64,000 bases of DNA from Valencia hispanica (taxonomy: Eukaryota > Chordata > Actinopteri > Cyprinodontiformes > Valenciidae). The notes beneath the pieces were generated by a model. That model had not been told where the DNA came from and ran no database searches. It saw only the letters and a program-made list of their open reading frames with translations. The stretch spans positions 171,001-235,000 of the forward strand of contig CAUVZQ020000001.1 in NCBI GenBank assembly GCA_963556495.2, given 5' to 3'. The position numbers and the translations under genes were made by a program. Shown here piece by piece: positions 32,930 to 45,944 of the stretch (position 1 is its first letter; every line of letters starts with the position of its first letter).

Positions 32930-35900
32930 ATCAATCAAACTATTTATAAAGCACCTTTCATACAAAAAATGCAGCTCAAAGTGCTTTACAGATTAAAATC
33001 ACCCCACATAACCCAGATTCCCATCCCTTCCCCACAATTATAAAAACGAAAAGAAAGTTATTCCCCCTTCCCAAACCCATTTCCCAGACATACACAGACA
33101 CACACTGGCACACATCCACCCACAAACACACACAGACATCTTCCCAAAACGCATAAGATCACTGGTAGACACTGGGCTGAGCTCAGATGAGTCAGGTACG
33201 TAAGGAAAACACCATCAGGAGAACCGTCTGCCTCGACAGCAGCAGGTCCACTGCAGCAGCCAGGGCACCGACACAGGGCGCCCAGAGGAGGGAAGGTAGA
33301 GACCCCCGCCTCCACCTGAGCACTACCTGGTGAGCACCCACGCCACCGCAGCCGAACACCGCCCCCGAAGCAGAGGGCTCCCACAGAGGAAACACTGGAA
33401 GAAGGATTAACAAGTAAAATAAGTAGTAATAAATATAAAAGTAAAAACAGTTAACCATATAGTAGCAAAGATAGCTAATAAAACTCTGTTAAAATATAAG
33501 CAAATAAAAGTGTGTGTCCTGACTTTTGGAATCACAAGGAGACGGCTGCCAGAGGAGCGCAGAGACCGCGAGGGTTCATACGGTAAAAGCAGCTCTGAGA
33601 GATAAGAAGGCCCAAGACCATTAAGACACTTAAAAACCATTAAAAGAACCTTAAAATCGATCCTGAAATATACAGGGAGCCAATGCAATGATTCTAAAAC
33701 CGGAGTAATATGTTCCCGCCTCCTGGTCTTCGTCAGGACGCGTGCTGCTGAATTTTGTAATAGTTGTAGACCTGAAATACTCTTTTTGGGAAGACCAGAA
33801 AGCAGGGCTTTACAGTAATCAATTCTACAGGTGATAAAAGCATCAGCGTCTCCGTATTGGCCCGAGAGAGAATGGGGCGGACTCTGGCAATGTTCTTCAG
33901 GTGATAAAAACCTATTTTAGTAATATTTTTAATATGAGACATAAAAGTCATCTCAGAGTCAAAGATAACACCCAAGTTCCTCACTTGCTGAGAAGGATTA
34001 AAAGACATTGATTGTAGTTTTGGTAAAAGTTTCTCTCTCTGAGCCTCAGGACCGATGACTAAAACTTCAGTTTTGTCCTGGTTGAGCTGGAGAAAGTTTT
34101 CTGCCATCCAGGATTTAATGTCTAAAATGCAGTTAAAAAGTGCATCCATTGGCCGTGTGTCATCAGGAGACATGGAGATGTATAACTGTGTATCTGTCAC
34201 GTGGTGTGTGGAGAATGGACCCAAACGCACTCGCTGAAGGAAGGTGCAGGATGTTTATTAAAGTGAGGAGATCGTGATGATGGTGGTGAACGGAGACACT
34301 GGACATCGGGCTGGAACGAAGAGGCAGGAAGACGACACACCATGGGGATGAAGACAACAGAGGACTAGGAGGAAGGAGGACTAGGATGAAGGATGGATGA
34401 TCCGGCTGGGAGTGAAAGGAAGTGAGGAGTCTTAAAGGCAGGAGGTGAGTAGGATCAGGTGTGGATGATGAGACAGACAGGTGAAGACAATGAGGCAGGA
34501 ATAGGGCAGCGTGACAGTATCATCAGCATATCTGTGAAAGATAACTCCATGTCTCCTGGTGACGCTGCCAAGAGGGAGCATATATAGGTTAAAAAGCACT
34601 GGGCCTAAAATTGAACCCTGGGGCACACCACATGTAATCCTGTGGACCCTAGAGGAGCAGGTATCTAAACTTACCATAAAAGTCCTGTCTGTGAGGTAGG
34701 ATGTGAACCATTAGTGAACAGCACCAGAGAGGCCGATCTGTTTTAAACGGTTTAAAAGAATAGTGTGGTCTACTGTATCGAAGGCAGCGCTTAGATCCAA
34801 TAGAACCAACACTGTCTCCTTCTGGGCATCATAGTTTAATCTAAAATCATTTAAAATCTTCAGAAAGGCCGTCTCTGTGCTGTGGTTCACCCTGAAACCA
34901 GACTGAAATTTCTCAAGGATATTATGAGCGTTAGTAAAATCATTAAGTTGAATTAAAACAAGCTTTTCTAAAATTTTGCTTAAAAAAGGTAAGTTTGATG
35001 CCGGTTGGAAATTGTTCAAATCATTAGAATCTAAATTGCTCTTCTTCAGCAGGGGGCTTCACTACCGCCCCTTTGAAGGCGGCAGGAAAGGCCCCCGTCT
35101 GAAGGGAGCAATTCATTATGGTTAAAATCTCATCTCTAAGAGAATCATAAAATTGCTTTAAAAATCTAGTGGGAATCGGGTCCAAGACACATGTGGTGGG
35201 CCTCACTGAGGAGAAAACTTTATTGAGACTCTCAGCCTCCACCAGGACAAAACTGTCCAGCGTTTCCTCTGGTAGAGAGACACACATTCAGATTTGTCTA
35301 AAACCATGTTACTCTGAGAAGATAAAATCTTACATCTGATGGTGTCTACCTTCCCTCTGAAGTGGGATGCAAATTCCTCACAGAGAGCGTTAGAGGGGGT
35401 TTTCTGAAGTGAATTAGTGTCACAGTTAAAAATGTTAGCAATTGTGGTAAATAAAATGTTAGGATTATTTTATGATCTGAGATTATTTTGGAAATGAAAG
35501 CATTTCTTGACTTTCTTACTGCATTATTGTATGATTTTAGTAGGTCAGTATAAATCTGCTTATTTATTGTAATCTTATTTTTTCTCAATTTTCTCTCCGC
35601 CACACTGCAATTTCTCTTTAGTTTTGTAATGTATTAATTTCTCCATGGATATGCATGTTTTGGTTGTAGATGTTTAACTTTAAGTGGAGCAAGCAGGTTG
35701 AGGGTAGATCGTAGTCTGCTGTTAAAATAATTGAGAATAGAATCTCAGGGGGCGGCTAAATTAATAGGAGGAGTCTTTTTAAAAGCTTCAAGAAAACCGG
35801 CAGCCACTTCAGGGGTTAGATGGCGCTTCATTACAGTTCTCACAGAGGTCTCCCGCTTAATAAAACTGGTGATGTTAAAAAACACACAGTAGTGGTCAGA

Positions 35901-36650
35901 GACAGCCAAGTCAACAACAGAGGACACGCTGGTGGACAGGCCATACGTGATGACCAGGTCCAGAGTGTGTCCTCTGTTGTGAGTTGGCTGCGTGACATGC
36001 TGGGTAGATTAAAATCACCAGCTAAAATGATCCTTTCAAAGGAATTGTGCAGAATTGAAAAAAAACTCTGAGAATTCTTGAATAAAAAGTGCACTCTTTT
36101 TAGGAGGCCTGTAAACAGTTGCACATAAAATCTGAGGAATGCTAAAAACAGCTGCGGTATATTCAAAAGTGGTCAAATTGTCAAGTAAAACAGGTTTGGC
36201 GGAAAGTGTTGATGAGCTAATAAAAGCTGTCCCGCCACCCTTTTTCCCATTTCTTGTTGAATAGTTAAAATAAAAATTTGGTGGGGAGGCCTCTGTAAGA
36301 ACAACAGGGGCATCCAAGCTCAGCCACGTTTCTGTTAAAATAAACAATGGAGATTATGGTCTAAAATCAAGTCATTTATAATAAAAGTTTTGTTCAGCAG
36401 AGAGCGAAAATTTAAAAGTGCCATATTAAGAGTGGCTGGAGATGGATTGCCTAAATGACATATGGAACCTGTGATTTTGGTAGCTGTTTGAGATTATTGA
36501 GATTACGTTAGCTAGATTTATGTTTATTTGCTCACTCTCTGCTGATAACAGGTATGTGAGTAGTTTGACGGGCAAGGGGGGGCAGCAGGGGTCGGTGTAG
36601 GACGCAGGGGGGGGGCGTGGACAGGCCAGGCTCATTGTCAGGGTGCGTGT
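32930..36650 (-). mobile_element. Antisense LINE copy with endonuclease and RT remnants
   Basis: From 36347 down the minus strand gives FILTETWLSL (endonuclease Glu), TVYRPPKKSALF, ILAGDFNLPSMS, DLAVSDHYCVFF (catalytic His present), [69 protein letters not shown] and RYADDT. A solo LTR then interrupts. It continues with LNQDKTEVLVIGPEA, VRNLGVIFDSEMTF and [16 protein letters not shown], with a tail at about 32940-33000. Frameshifts throughout. The same family is on the plus strand at 39979-42183. Confidence 0.85.
34195..34516 (-). mobile_element. Solo LTR (322 bp) inserted in LINE
   Basis: Starts TGTCACG and ends CGTGACA, flanked by a 5-bp duplication GTATC (34190-34194 and 34517-34521). The LINE reading continues across it once it is removed. 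An AATAAA on the minus strand (near 34258) suggests minus orientation. It is the product of LTR-LTR recombination of a gypsy- or retrovirus-like element; no internal region remains. Confidence 0.88.
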
Positions 36651-37300
36651 TCCTTTACTGTTTAGGTGGAGCCCGTCTGCCCTAAACAGGTGACTCCTGC
36701 CCCAGAAAATGTTAAAATGTACCTTTATTCACTGACCTAATTTTTATAAGTCAGTAATCACCACCTAACCATTTTAACTCCCTTGCTCTGTCCTGCAGTA
36801 TAAATCTCTTGGGGACACTTCACTCATTTTGAACACCTGAGGAAACCTCTGGCACTAGTGTAACGGGAAGTTGTCTACCCAGCTATTGCACCCCCCCCCC
36901 CCTTACAGAACAATGCCAGCTGTGATTAGGTGGCTATTTAAAAGCTCTAATTGTGCATAGATGGTCATAGCGCTTTTTTTCTTTCTGGCATCTGGGTTGT
37001 CAGATGTGGCAATGCTGTGGAACTTCGGCTGGATGCCATACAGGCAGAGTAGAAGCTGTTGAATTGCTACCGGGCTACTGGTGAGGATGCTGTGTGGCGA
37101 TCTGCTTTTTTGGGAGCACTTTCCATGAGACACCAGAAAGTGTTTCCACTGTTTTTTTTCAGTGTTTATATAGTCAACTTATGTTTCCGTTGTAAGTTAT
37201 AATTTCTTAAAGTTTTACAAAACCCTGTGTTTTTGCTGTATCATGGTTGGTGCTGACCCGAAGTGGGTGCTTAAAAGAAGGACAAATTCCACCTTCCTAG
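36651..37300. other. Low-complexity intergenic stretch
   Basis: A 14-C run at about 36888-36902 is the only notable feature. No supportable gene. Confidence 0.5.
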
Positions 37301-37683
37301 ATTATGAATATTATACACTGATTTTAGTCATTTAGGCAGACTGTAAATGAAATATTTGCCAAAAGGTTGGAAGTGATCAACATGAATAGACATTGGTTAG
37401 ATACGAACAGACTGTAAGTCAACGGGGGTTGCTCATCATTGCTTTTATCTGCCCTTTATTGATCTCTGCAAAGACAATTAGATGGTATTAAAGAAACTGA
37501 AATAAATAGTAAACATCAATAGACTGCATTGTATGCAGACAGACAGTATTTTGATATACCTAACCCTCCACCCTTGAGAAATGATTTATAGGTTAAAGAT
37601 TATTTAGAAAATTGGCATGATATAAATTACGTTTTAACCTAAAATTATTCTTGATAAAAAAAAAAGGGTAATTAATTGGTGCA

Positions 37684-38095
37684 TTTCATTTGTAGTCAGA
37701 ACTCGGAAATTCTGATTTCGGAGTCGGGAAAAATCAACTGGAATGCCCCCCTGAAGTCTGATTTTACTTTTGTGCCGACTTCCAGTTTCAATATGGCATC
37801 AACAATGGTATCTGTGGTGGAAACATGTTTACTTAACAAGTCAAGCTAGTAAGAGTGGGTCTAAAATCAATATTACATGTAGAGCCTGCAACTCTGAACT
37901 TAAAATTAAAATGGTGTTTGCATGTGGAAAGTACAGCTTGAAATTATTTTTATAAGAGGTACTACCAACAATATCTAAATGGGTGTCACCATACTGGAAC
38001 TGGAACTTATTCGGCTACGTTAACTGGAATCCTGTTTACTTGGGTGTGACTTCAAAGCCTACTCCAAGTTCCTACTTCCGAGGTAAATGAAACAC
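37684..38095. repeat. Possible small DNA-transposon fossil
   Basis: The ends share TTTCATTT followed by a CTCGGAA-type block in inverted orientation (37686-37715 and 38070-38091). The similarity is weak and no target duplication could be defined. Confidence 0.25.
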
Positions 38096-38349
38096 AATGT
38101 GTTTTTGAAAGGTTTTTTTAGACGTGTAATACTTTTGAACCAATTGCTGATATAAACTTTCCACATCTACAGGCTGTTTTATTAGGCCTCCCTCCATGCT
38201 ACACAATGGTAGTATTTATAGTGCTCTGTAATTAACTGTCTGCCTCTGGATGTTTAAGCAGAGTCTTACTTGGTTTAGTTTTCAAGACAAAATAATTAAA
38301 GTGAAGAAAAAATTAATTCCAGCTACATTATAAATTAGAGATCGTCCAT

Positions 38350-38570
38350 CTCCCTCAGTTTGCCTGTTGGGAGATTTAAATAATGTCACCATGGACATAA
38401 ACTCAGTTCTAATGGTTCACATTGCCTTATGCATTGCTAAGAAAACTATCCTCCTGAACTGGAAAAATTAAAAGGCGCTTAATATTAATCAGTATAGAAA
38501 TCTCTTGTGGGACCATATTGGTCTTGAGACGGCCTCTGGCTCCATATCTGATCAATCTCTCTCCTTTTGA
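38350..38570 (+). pseudogene. L1/Tx1-like LINE ORF2 C-terminus
   Basis: The plus strand reads CLLGDLNNVTMDINSV, HIALCIAKKTILLNWKN, a TAA, then LNINQYRNLLWDHIGLETAS. This is the C-terminal end typical of fish L1/Tx1-type ORF2, from memory of the motif. Only the last about 70 codons are recognisable. Confidence 0.65.
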
Positions 38571-39978
38571 TCGGCTCCATCACCTAGTAGGGGTGGGGGG
38601 CACTTGGTTTTGTCGTTTGGGATACTGTTGCTGATGTGGGGGTTTTGGGGTTGGAGGTGTCTGGGGGGGACCCTGGGGGGTGGGATCACTGGGCGGACAG
38701 GGCGCTGGACGTCGTGGCCCCAACCTGGGGTTGGGCTTTGGTGGCTTTGGGTGGTAACTCCTGATGGCTGCATGCAGTGCCTTAGGGGGGTTGCACTGAC
38801 GGACATGGGTTACTGGCCTGGTGGCCGTGCTGCGCCTGGGTAGGGTCTGGGGTGGGCCTGGGGATTCGGGGCTCTGGGGCACCACACCCCCTAGCTGTGG
38901 TCCTGGCTGGGGGTCAGCCGACGTGGGGTCTCTTTTGCCTGTGGGCGTTGGGGCCGGCCGGCCGGCCGCCTCTCTCTTTTTCTCTGGGCTGATTGTCATC
39001 GCCGATCCCTGTATGGCGTCTCGCCTTGTTTGCTGGTTGGGGTGCCTGGCTGCTGGTCGCTGCAACTGGGTGGCATTTCTGGGCCTGATCAGTCCTGTTT
39101 TGCACTGGACTTAGCTCCTGGGTCTTGGTCTTTTTGCGCTGCGGGGCGCTGGGGTCGGACATTTGCTCGGGTTTGGTCGGACCTGCGGGTGGACTGGCCG
39201 GGTAGTGGGCGTGCAGGGCAGGTGGGTGGGGTGCTGGGTTTGGTTGCCTGCCGGGCCATTGAGCAGCAGTGGTCGCTCCACAAGGGAATGGGGATGGTGG
39301 ATGTCGGCCTGGTGGGTCGGCCGCCCAGTCCATCGGTTTGCTCCTGGTCTGGTCAGGTATGTCGCCGGGGTTTGGGCTGCGGGGGCCTCTGATGCGCAGG
39401 TGGCGCTGGGGGCTTCCTTTGCTGCCGGGGAGGCTATTGCTAACTAGCGACAGGTGCTCTCCCCCTACGAGGGCACTTGGACGGGGGGGGGGGGGGGGGG
39501 GGGGGGGGGTAGGGGTGTGCTGGATGGGGGGGCCGAACTCAACCTGGGTGTCTAGTGTCATTTGTGTTCTGATAGTAGAGTGAATGTCAGGGTGGGTTTT
39601 GTTCTCCTTCTTGGATCGGGCTGGGGGGACTACCTTGGGGTCCGTGGGGCTTTGTGGTGCTGTGGCCGTGGGTCCGGGTTGAACATGCCATGGCCTCCCT
39701 CCCCTGGTGGATCCCAGTAACAGCGGTGCCTATTGGGGTCAGAAGGGGAGCCGGCTCCCTGGAAGGACATTTTGTCTCCCAGTCCTTCCCTCCCCATCCC
39801 CGAACACCTCTGTCCACCCGCTCCATCACTTTACCACTCATATAGGGTCTTGGGGCATGGGCACATCACTGGGGTGCTATCCCGTGGCTTCCTGGTCCCA
39901 ATTTTAATATACAACTTAGACATTCCCACTTATAACATTTTCATGTGATACACATGTAGGGGTGGGCACACTTTTCGG
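38571..39978 (+). repeat. G/T-skewed 3' region of L1/Tx1-like LINE, first half
   Basis: Extremely G- and T-rich on the plus strand with very few A. It follows the L1-like C-terminus directly and I interpret it as its 3' UTR. Long open frames here (for example 39561-38914, minus) are Pro-rich compositional artefacts. It is split at 39978 by a LINE insertion. Confidence 0.6.
39483..39509 (+). repeat. Run of 27 G
   Basis: Uninterrupted poly-G, G-quadruplex competent. The length may be an assembly estimate. Confidence 0.9.
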
Positions 39979-42183
39979 CACCCAGCGGTTCAATCAAACC
40001 CTCAAACTCTCTGTGTGAGGAGTTCCACTTCAGAGGGAAGGTAGACACCATCAGATGTAAGATTTTATCTTCTCAGAGTAACATGGTTTTAGACAAATCT
40101 GAGTGTGTGTCTTTACCAGAGGGAACGCTGGACAATTTTGTCCTGGTAGAAGCTGGGACTCTTGATAAAGTTTTCTCCTCAGTGAGGCCCACCACATTTG
40201 GACCCGATTCCCACGCCCTTTTTAAAGCAATTTTATGGATCTTTTAGAGATGAGATTTTAACCATGATGAATTGCTCCCTTCAGACGGGGGTCTTTCCTG
40301 CCTCCTTTAAAGGGGCGGTAGTGAAGCCCCTGCTGAAGAAGAGGAATTTAGATTTGAATGATTTTAACAATTATAAAAAATTGTTTTAATTCAACTTAAT
40401 GATTTTATTAATGAGCACAGTGTCCTGGAGAAATTTCAGTCTGGTTTTAGGGTGAACCACAGCACAGAGACGGCCATTCTAAAGATTTTAAATGATTTTA
40501 GATTAAATTATGACGCTCAGAAGGTGACAGTGTTGGTTCTACTGGATCTAAGCGCTGCCTTCGATACCGTAGACCACACTATTCTTTTAACCCGTTTAAA
40601 ACAGATCGGCCTCTCTGGTGCTGTTCACTAATGGTTCACATCCTACCTGACAGACATGACTTTTATGGTAAGTTTAGATACCTGCTCCTCTAGGGTCCAT
40701 AGGATTACATGTGGTGTGCCCCAGGGTTCGATTTTAGGCCCAGTGCTTTTTAACCTGTATATGCTCCCTCTTGGCAGCGTCATCAGAAGAGATGGAGTTA
40801 ACTTTCACAGTTATGCTGATGATACACAGTTATACATCTCTATGTCTCCCGATGATACACGGCCAATGGATGCACTTTTTGACTGCATTTTAGACATTAA
40901 ATCCTGGATGGTGGAAAACTTTCTCCAGCTCAACCAGGACAAAACTGAAGTTTTAGTCATCGGTCCTGAGGCTCAGAGAGAAACTTTTACCAAAACTACA
41001 ATCACTGTCATTTAATCCTTCTTTACAAGTGAAGAACCTGGGCGTGATTTTTGACTCTGAGCTGACTTTTATTCCTCACATAAAAAATATTGCTAAAATA
41101 GGTTTTTATCAACTAAAGAACATCGCCGGACTCCGCCCCATTCTCTCTCGGGCCAATACGGAGACACTGATGCATGCTTTTATCTCCAGTAGAATTGATT
41201 ACTGTAATGCCCTGCTTTCTGGTCTTCCCAAAAAGAGTATCAGGTTTACAACTACTACAAAATTCAGCAGCACGTGTCCTGACGAAGACCAGGAGGTGGG
41301 AACATATTGCACCAGTCTTAAAATCACTGCATTGGCTCCCCGTACATTTCAGGATCGACTTTAAGGTGTCTTAATGGTCTTGGGCTTTCTTATCTCTCTG
41401 AACTGCTTTTACCATATAAACCTTGGCAGTCTCTGCGCTCCTCTGGCAGTCGTCTCCTTGTCACCCCAAAAGTCAGGACACACACTCATGGCGAGGCGTC
41501 TTTCCAGTTTTATGGCCCTCACCTCTGGAACAGGCTGGCAGAGGACCTCAGGGCTGCAGAGAACGTTAATGTTTTTAAGAGCAGGCTCAAGACTCACCTT
41601 TTTAGCCGAGCTTTTAACTGATTATTATTTATTACTGTTTGTTTACTTGCTCTGCATGTTTTATATGATTATATTTTTATCAGTTTTACTATTTAATCTT
41701 AGCACATTAATTTACTGTTTATTTTTATTCTTTAATTTATCTTAATCCCCGTTCCAGTGTTTCCTCTGTGGGAGCCCTCTGCCCCGGGAGCGGTGGTCGG
41801 CTGTAGCTGCCTGGGTGCTCTCCAGGTGGAGCTTGGGTGGAGGTGGGGGTCTTGGCCTTGCCTCCACTGGGCGCCCTGTGTCGGTGCCTCGGCTGCTGCT
41901 GTTAGTCTACCGCTGCCGGGGCAGATGGCTCCTCTGATGGCGTTTCCTTGCATGGTTCATCTGCACTCGGCCCAATGTCCTTTTAACTTTTTCTTTTAAC
42001 TGTGTGTGTTCATGGGAGATGGGTTGGGGGGAGGGGGGTATAACTGTGACCCTGCTTTTAAATCTGTGGGGGAGGGAAGGGAAGGTGGTTTTATGTGGGG
42101 TCATTTTAATCTGTAAAGCACTTTGTGATGGAACTTCTTGTATGAAAAGCGCTTTATAAATAAAGTTTGATTTGATTTGAATC
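39979..42183 (+). mobile_element. 5'-truncated LINE inserted in the L1-like 3' region
   Basis: Plus-strand frames: DPIPTPFLKQFYGSF (40198), [15 protein letters not shown] (about 40540), [20 protein letters not shown] (40690 region), [11 protein letters not shown] (40810), LNQDKTEVLVIGPEA (40935), LGVIFDSELTF and a tail TTTGATTTGATTTGA at about 42165-42180. The same family as 32930-36650. CAGC on both sides may be the target duplication. Frameshifts near 41010 and 41350. Confidence 0.83.
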
Positions 42184-44110
42184 AGCTTCACCTCTGGTGC
42201 CGGTGCCCACTGTTAAACCACATATAGACACTGAGGGCTCGGGGTGGGGGTTGGGGGATGTGTGGCTGCCTTCCCCACATCCCACCCCTCTGTTTTAAAT
42301 GCAGATTATTACAACACGCATCAACACCATAGGGGTCTTCCTACACCCCTGTTCGCTACCGGCCATCAGGGGTTGGGGTCTGGAGGAGGAACAGGTGGTC
42401 TGGTCGGGGTCCTGGGCTGTCGGGCTGCCTCGCCACTGTGGGGCCCTTGGCGGTCTGCTTGTCTCCCTCCTAGAAGGTAGGGGGTCCATCTCCCGGGTCC
42501 GGGGGCTGGTGGCTCTACTGGGGCATCGGTACCTGGACCTGGGAGCATAAAGTGTGTATGGGGTGTGTGAGTGAGGGTACAGCGTCATTTCTTGGGTGTC
42601 TTGGTGAGTCAGAGAGAATGTATGTGTTTAAGAGGGAGGGAACATATGACTATGTCTGTATGTCTTTGTCTGCCTGTCAGGTTGGGTCTTGGGCTTCCCT
42701 CTCGCCTGGCGCACCTCAGGCCTTACACTTAATGGGGGGCCTATTTCCCCTCCGTCACTCCCCGCCAGTGACGGATGCCCCTGCCTACTGGTGCGTCGGT
42801 GGTCAATCCGGTTCGGACCTGGTGCGTGCCTGGCCTGGCCTGGCCTGGGGGGGCTGGTGTGTCGGTCGGCCGATGTGCTGGGCCGATATCTTCCTTTGGT
42901 TGGTTGGGGCACCTCTTTTAGGGGTGCCAGGTTTGGGATTGTTGGGTGGTGCCTGCTCGGTGGCTCGGCGGGATACGGATCCAGCATCTCTGCTCGTTCG
43001 ATCACCTGTTCTGTGCACACCGTGCGTGGTTGGTTCATTGGCGGGTTGGACCGGCCCTGGCCTTTGTTGGATGCCTGGTCTCGGCGCTCTGCGTTGCGCG
43101 GGATCACGACTCAGGAGCTGGTACAACTTGGTCTCCAGGTGCTGGCTGAGCTTGGCCTGGGGATGCTGTCCATCCACTGCGGCTATTGGTGGGGCGCCCG
43201 GACGTGGGGCAGGGGTGGGGCGCTGGGATGTTGGCGGTGGGGATTGGCCCAGGGTGGTGGTGGCGGCCGGTGGCCGGCCGCAGCCCCTGCGGTGCCGGGG
43301 GCCCCTCAACCGCCGGTCCCTTGTCGGGTCCCTGCTGGGGGGTGGGGCGCCCCTGGGCTCCGGCTCTCCCGGTCCATTGACCTGCCCGCCCTGGCGCGGC
43401 CGGTTGCCGGCGGGGCCCGTGGGCTCATCACTGCTGCCCCCCGGGCCCCTGCATAGTAGCCGCTGGAAGTTCCCCTGGGGTTCTCCTTTGCTCCTCTCTT
43501 GGGGGATGCGGTCGGCCCCGCCTGGGGCTCTGGGGGTCCTTTGGACGTCTTGGCTCCGATCTCCTTCATGTCTGCATCGATTCCTGGGAGACGGATTGAT
43601 GCCTGTTCACAGCAGCTATCGAACACTCTTATGGAGAAACCTTATATGCACCAGCATGCTAACACACACACATAGATGTGGGGTCTCTGGTGTTTAAGGA
43701 TATATTCTTGGGCTGAGGTTATCATTACTAGACCTTGATTAATCGGTACCATGAGTTTTTCCGTGACATTGCTGTTGTATTTTTAAATCCATTCTTGTGT
43801 GATGTGGTTGTGTAGTTCTTAGTTCACGATGTTTGTTTTGTTTTGTCGATGTTCCTTTTTCGTGTTTTGTTTTGTTTTTTCCCCCTCTCTCTGCCGTCCT
43901 GTGGGTTTGGAGGCAGACTTCAATGTCTTCCTGTGTTTTCTTTGTTCCCCTTCCTCTCTTGTATTTTCAACTCACCCTCTCTCTTTACTTTTGGTTCCTA
44001 CATCTCTTCTTCATCTTCTTTCTTTCTTTCTTCCCCTTAATTTTCCATCTCCATGTCCATAACATCAGGAAACAAAACCCCCAGCAATTCATAATAAAGA
44101 TTTTTCACAC
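42184..44110 (+). repeat. G/T-skewed 3' region of L1/Tx1-like LINE, second half
   Basis: Resumes the composition and wording of 38571-39978, including GGTGCCGGTGCCCACTG at the junction. It then fades into T-rich sequence and a possible tail at 44085-44098 (TTCATAATAAAG). The long plus frame 42552-43697 has no recognisable domain and is rich in Gly, Trp, Leu and Arg, as expected from G/T-skew. Confidence 0.55.
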
Positions 44111-45700
44111 ATATATAAAGTGGAGGACTATAGCAAAAGCTGTACTGCTCCGCTTGTGAAAGTAAATCTGTTGGGCTTCTACTTGGTACTCAGACACCAA
44201 TTCTGAGCTCCACACTGCCAAACAGGACACGTTAAAAAAATAAATAATAAAAAAAAAAAAAAATTAGAAATCGTCCTAAGCTGTAAATGTCAATCAGTTT
44301 GATGTGGACTATCATCTTTACTAAAAGACAAGCTGAGTTGACAGTCTTCTCTTCTAATTCACGCATAAAGATAAAATGTAATTTTATTTGTCTTTTTATA
44401 CAAGAATCTGTTCCAGAACGTTAGGATTTATCTTAAAATGTTTTACTGCCCTCCTTTGACACGTCCGTTTCTTGGATTTGTTGAAGACAAGATTACAGTT
44501 CTTGGCTCAGTGATTAATGTGACCCTTACAACATTATCAGTGTGATCAGTCGGGGTTTTAGATGAGGTGAAATGTCTTCAAGAAATTACAAGACAGGTAC
44601 AGGGACCTTCTACTGAAGAACTTGTTTGTGTTTTTATTGTTTCTTTCACGAAGAGAGTACTCCTGTGTTTGCCTGCTCAACCTTAAAGAAGTAATGGCAG
44701 ATTCTCACCTGGACTCTGGTTCTGCTGAAGATATTTTCCTGTTAAAACAGAGTAAATAATAATAACAGGAAAGTCAGTACCTCAAAGCTTCCTTTTTATT
44801 TGCATTATATAAGTGGCTTTTATAGCACATTTCAGATTAATTTGGATTGTGTGTAACTGAATCTAAATCTCACCAAATGACTTGGTTGTATTGAAAGGAT
44901 GTGTTGACTTTTAACTGATTGGACTGTATACAGGTGGATATGAATTGGGCTTGTTTGTCCCTTAAAGGTGAAATTCATTATTTAGTACGAGTAACCCTAT
45001 TAGACCTGAACCAGATCCAAAAATGTAGATGAGAAGCATTGCTGGATTCAGAATGGTTAAATCTTTAGCAGAAAAACTGATCAAGGGATCCAGGGTAATT
45101 ATCAACAACACACATGCACATTAAAAAAAACATGCAAACAAAACAAATAGAGCTGCAGAATATACCAAAAAACCTCAGATTAAACAAATGATTAAAACTC
45201 AGGCACAACCCTGGATTGTGATCTTTCAGTGACTTCATGACGGGTTAGGGTTAGTCTCATCTGGACTCTCATTGGAGCTTTTTGTTTGGGAGATTCCCTT
45301 TAAGTAAAAGTGAGTTTGTTTCTCGCAATTTTCTAATTCCACAGCACTCAGAAGATGAGGTGTCAACAACATTAGTGAAAGCTTCACCTAAATAAAACCA
45401 TTCAGATTGTGGACCTCTTAAAGCTTGTCATTTCCTGGACCTCCTGTCTTGCCAGTGTCCCTGAACGTCTGCTGTCATAACACAGAGAAATAAAGGCTGT
45501 ATGAAGCTGTGGCATATTTAGTGTCCCGTCCTACTGAGAAATTTTGTCACCCAGATAACCAAAAATAGTCAAATAAATTAGAGTAGGTTTCCTCTCACAA
45601 TCCTCTGCTATCAGATGATTGAAAACCCCCAAACCGGATAAAAGGCTGTGAGAACAGAGGAGGAGGGTCACGTCAGAATCCAGGCTCAGGTTTTACCTTC
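44111..45700. other. Intergenic, no gene recognised
   Basis: AT-rich sequence with an A-run around 44237-44265. No repeat family, RNA gene or coding exon was identified. Confidence 0.5.
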
Positions 45701-45770
45701 AGTGTTTGACAGCAGCCAGATGTTTATTCTTCCTGTGGCGTTCAGTCGTTATCACAGCAGATATCGTTGA

Positions 45771-45944
45771 TCATTCTGTGTAGCTTTCCCTGCGTGTGGA
45801 TCTGCTTGTGAAATCCTTCCCTTTTTGTTTGTCACGTTCGTCTCGGAGATCTTCCTCATGGTATAGTGCCGTATCAGCAGAATCACTTCTTCCTCTGCAG
45901 TGGTCTTTAACCTGTGATATCAGTCTGTTCTCTGGACTTTGGTT
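45771..45944 (-). CDS. Candidate terminal exon of an unknown gene
   Basis: On the minus strand a ttatttacacag acceptor precedes an open frame of about 57 codons (begins NQSPENRLISQ, ends STRRESYTE, TGA at 45773-45771). AATAAA on the same strand lies about 45 nt after the stop (45722-45727). Composition is hydrophilic and charged, unlike transposon ORFs here. I do not recognise the protein, and upstream exons would lie beyond the satellite blocks or be lost. Confidence 0.33.
   Translation of the reverse strand, partial: NQSPENRLISQVKDHCRGRSDSADTALYHEEDLRDERDKQKGKDFTSRSTRRESYTE

Noticed and set aside
38604..39583. Long open frames on both strands in the G/T-rich block
   Set aside because: Gly/Trp or Pro-rich translation in all frames reflects base skew; no domain, start context or splice evidence.
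42552..43697. 381-codon plus-strand frame
   Set aside because: Same compositional artefact; antisense and other frames are equally open.
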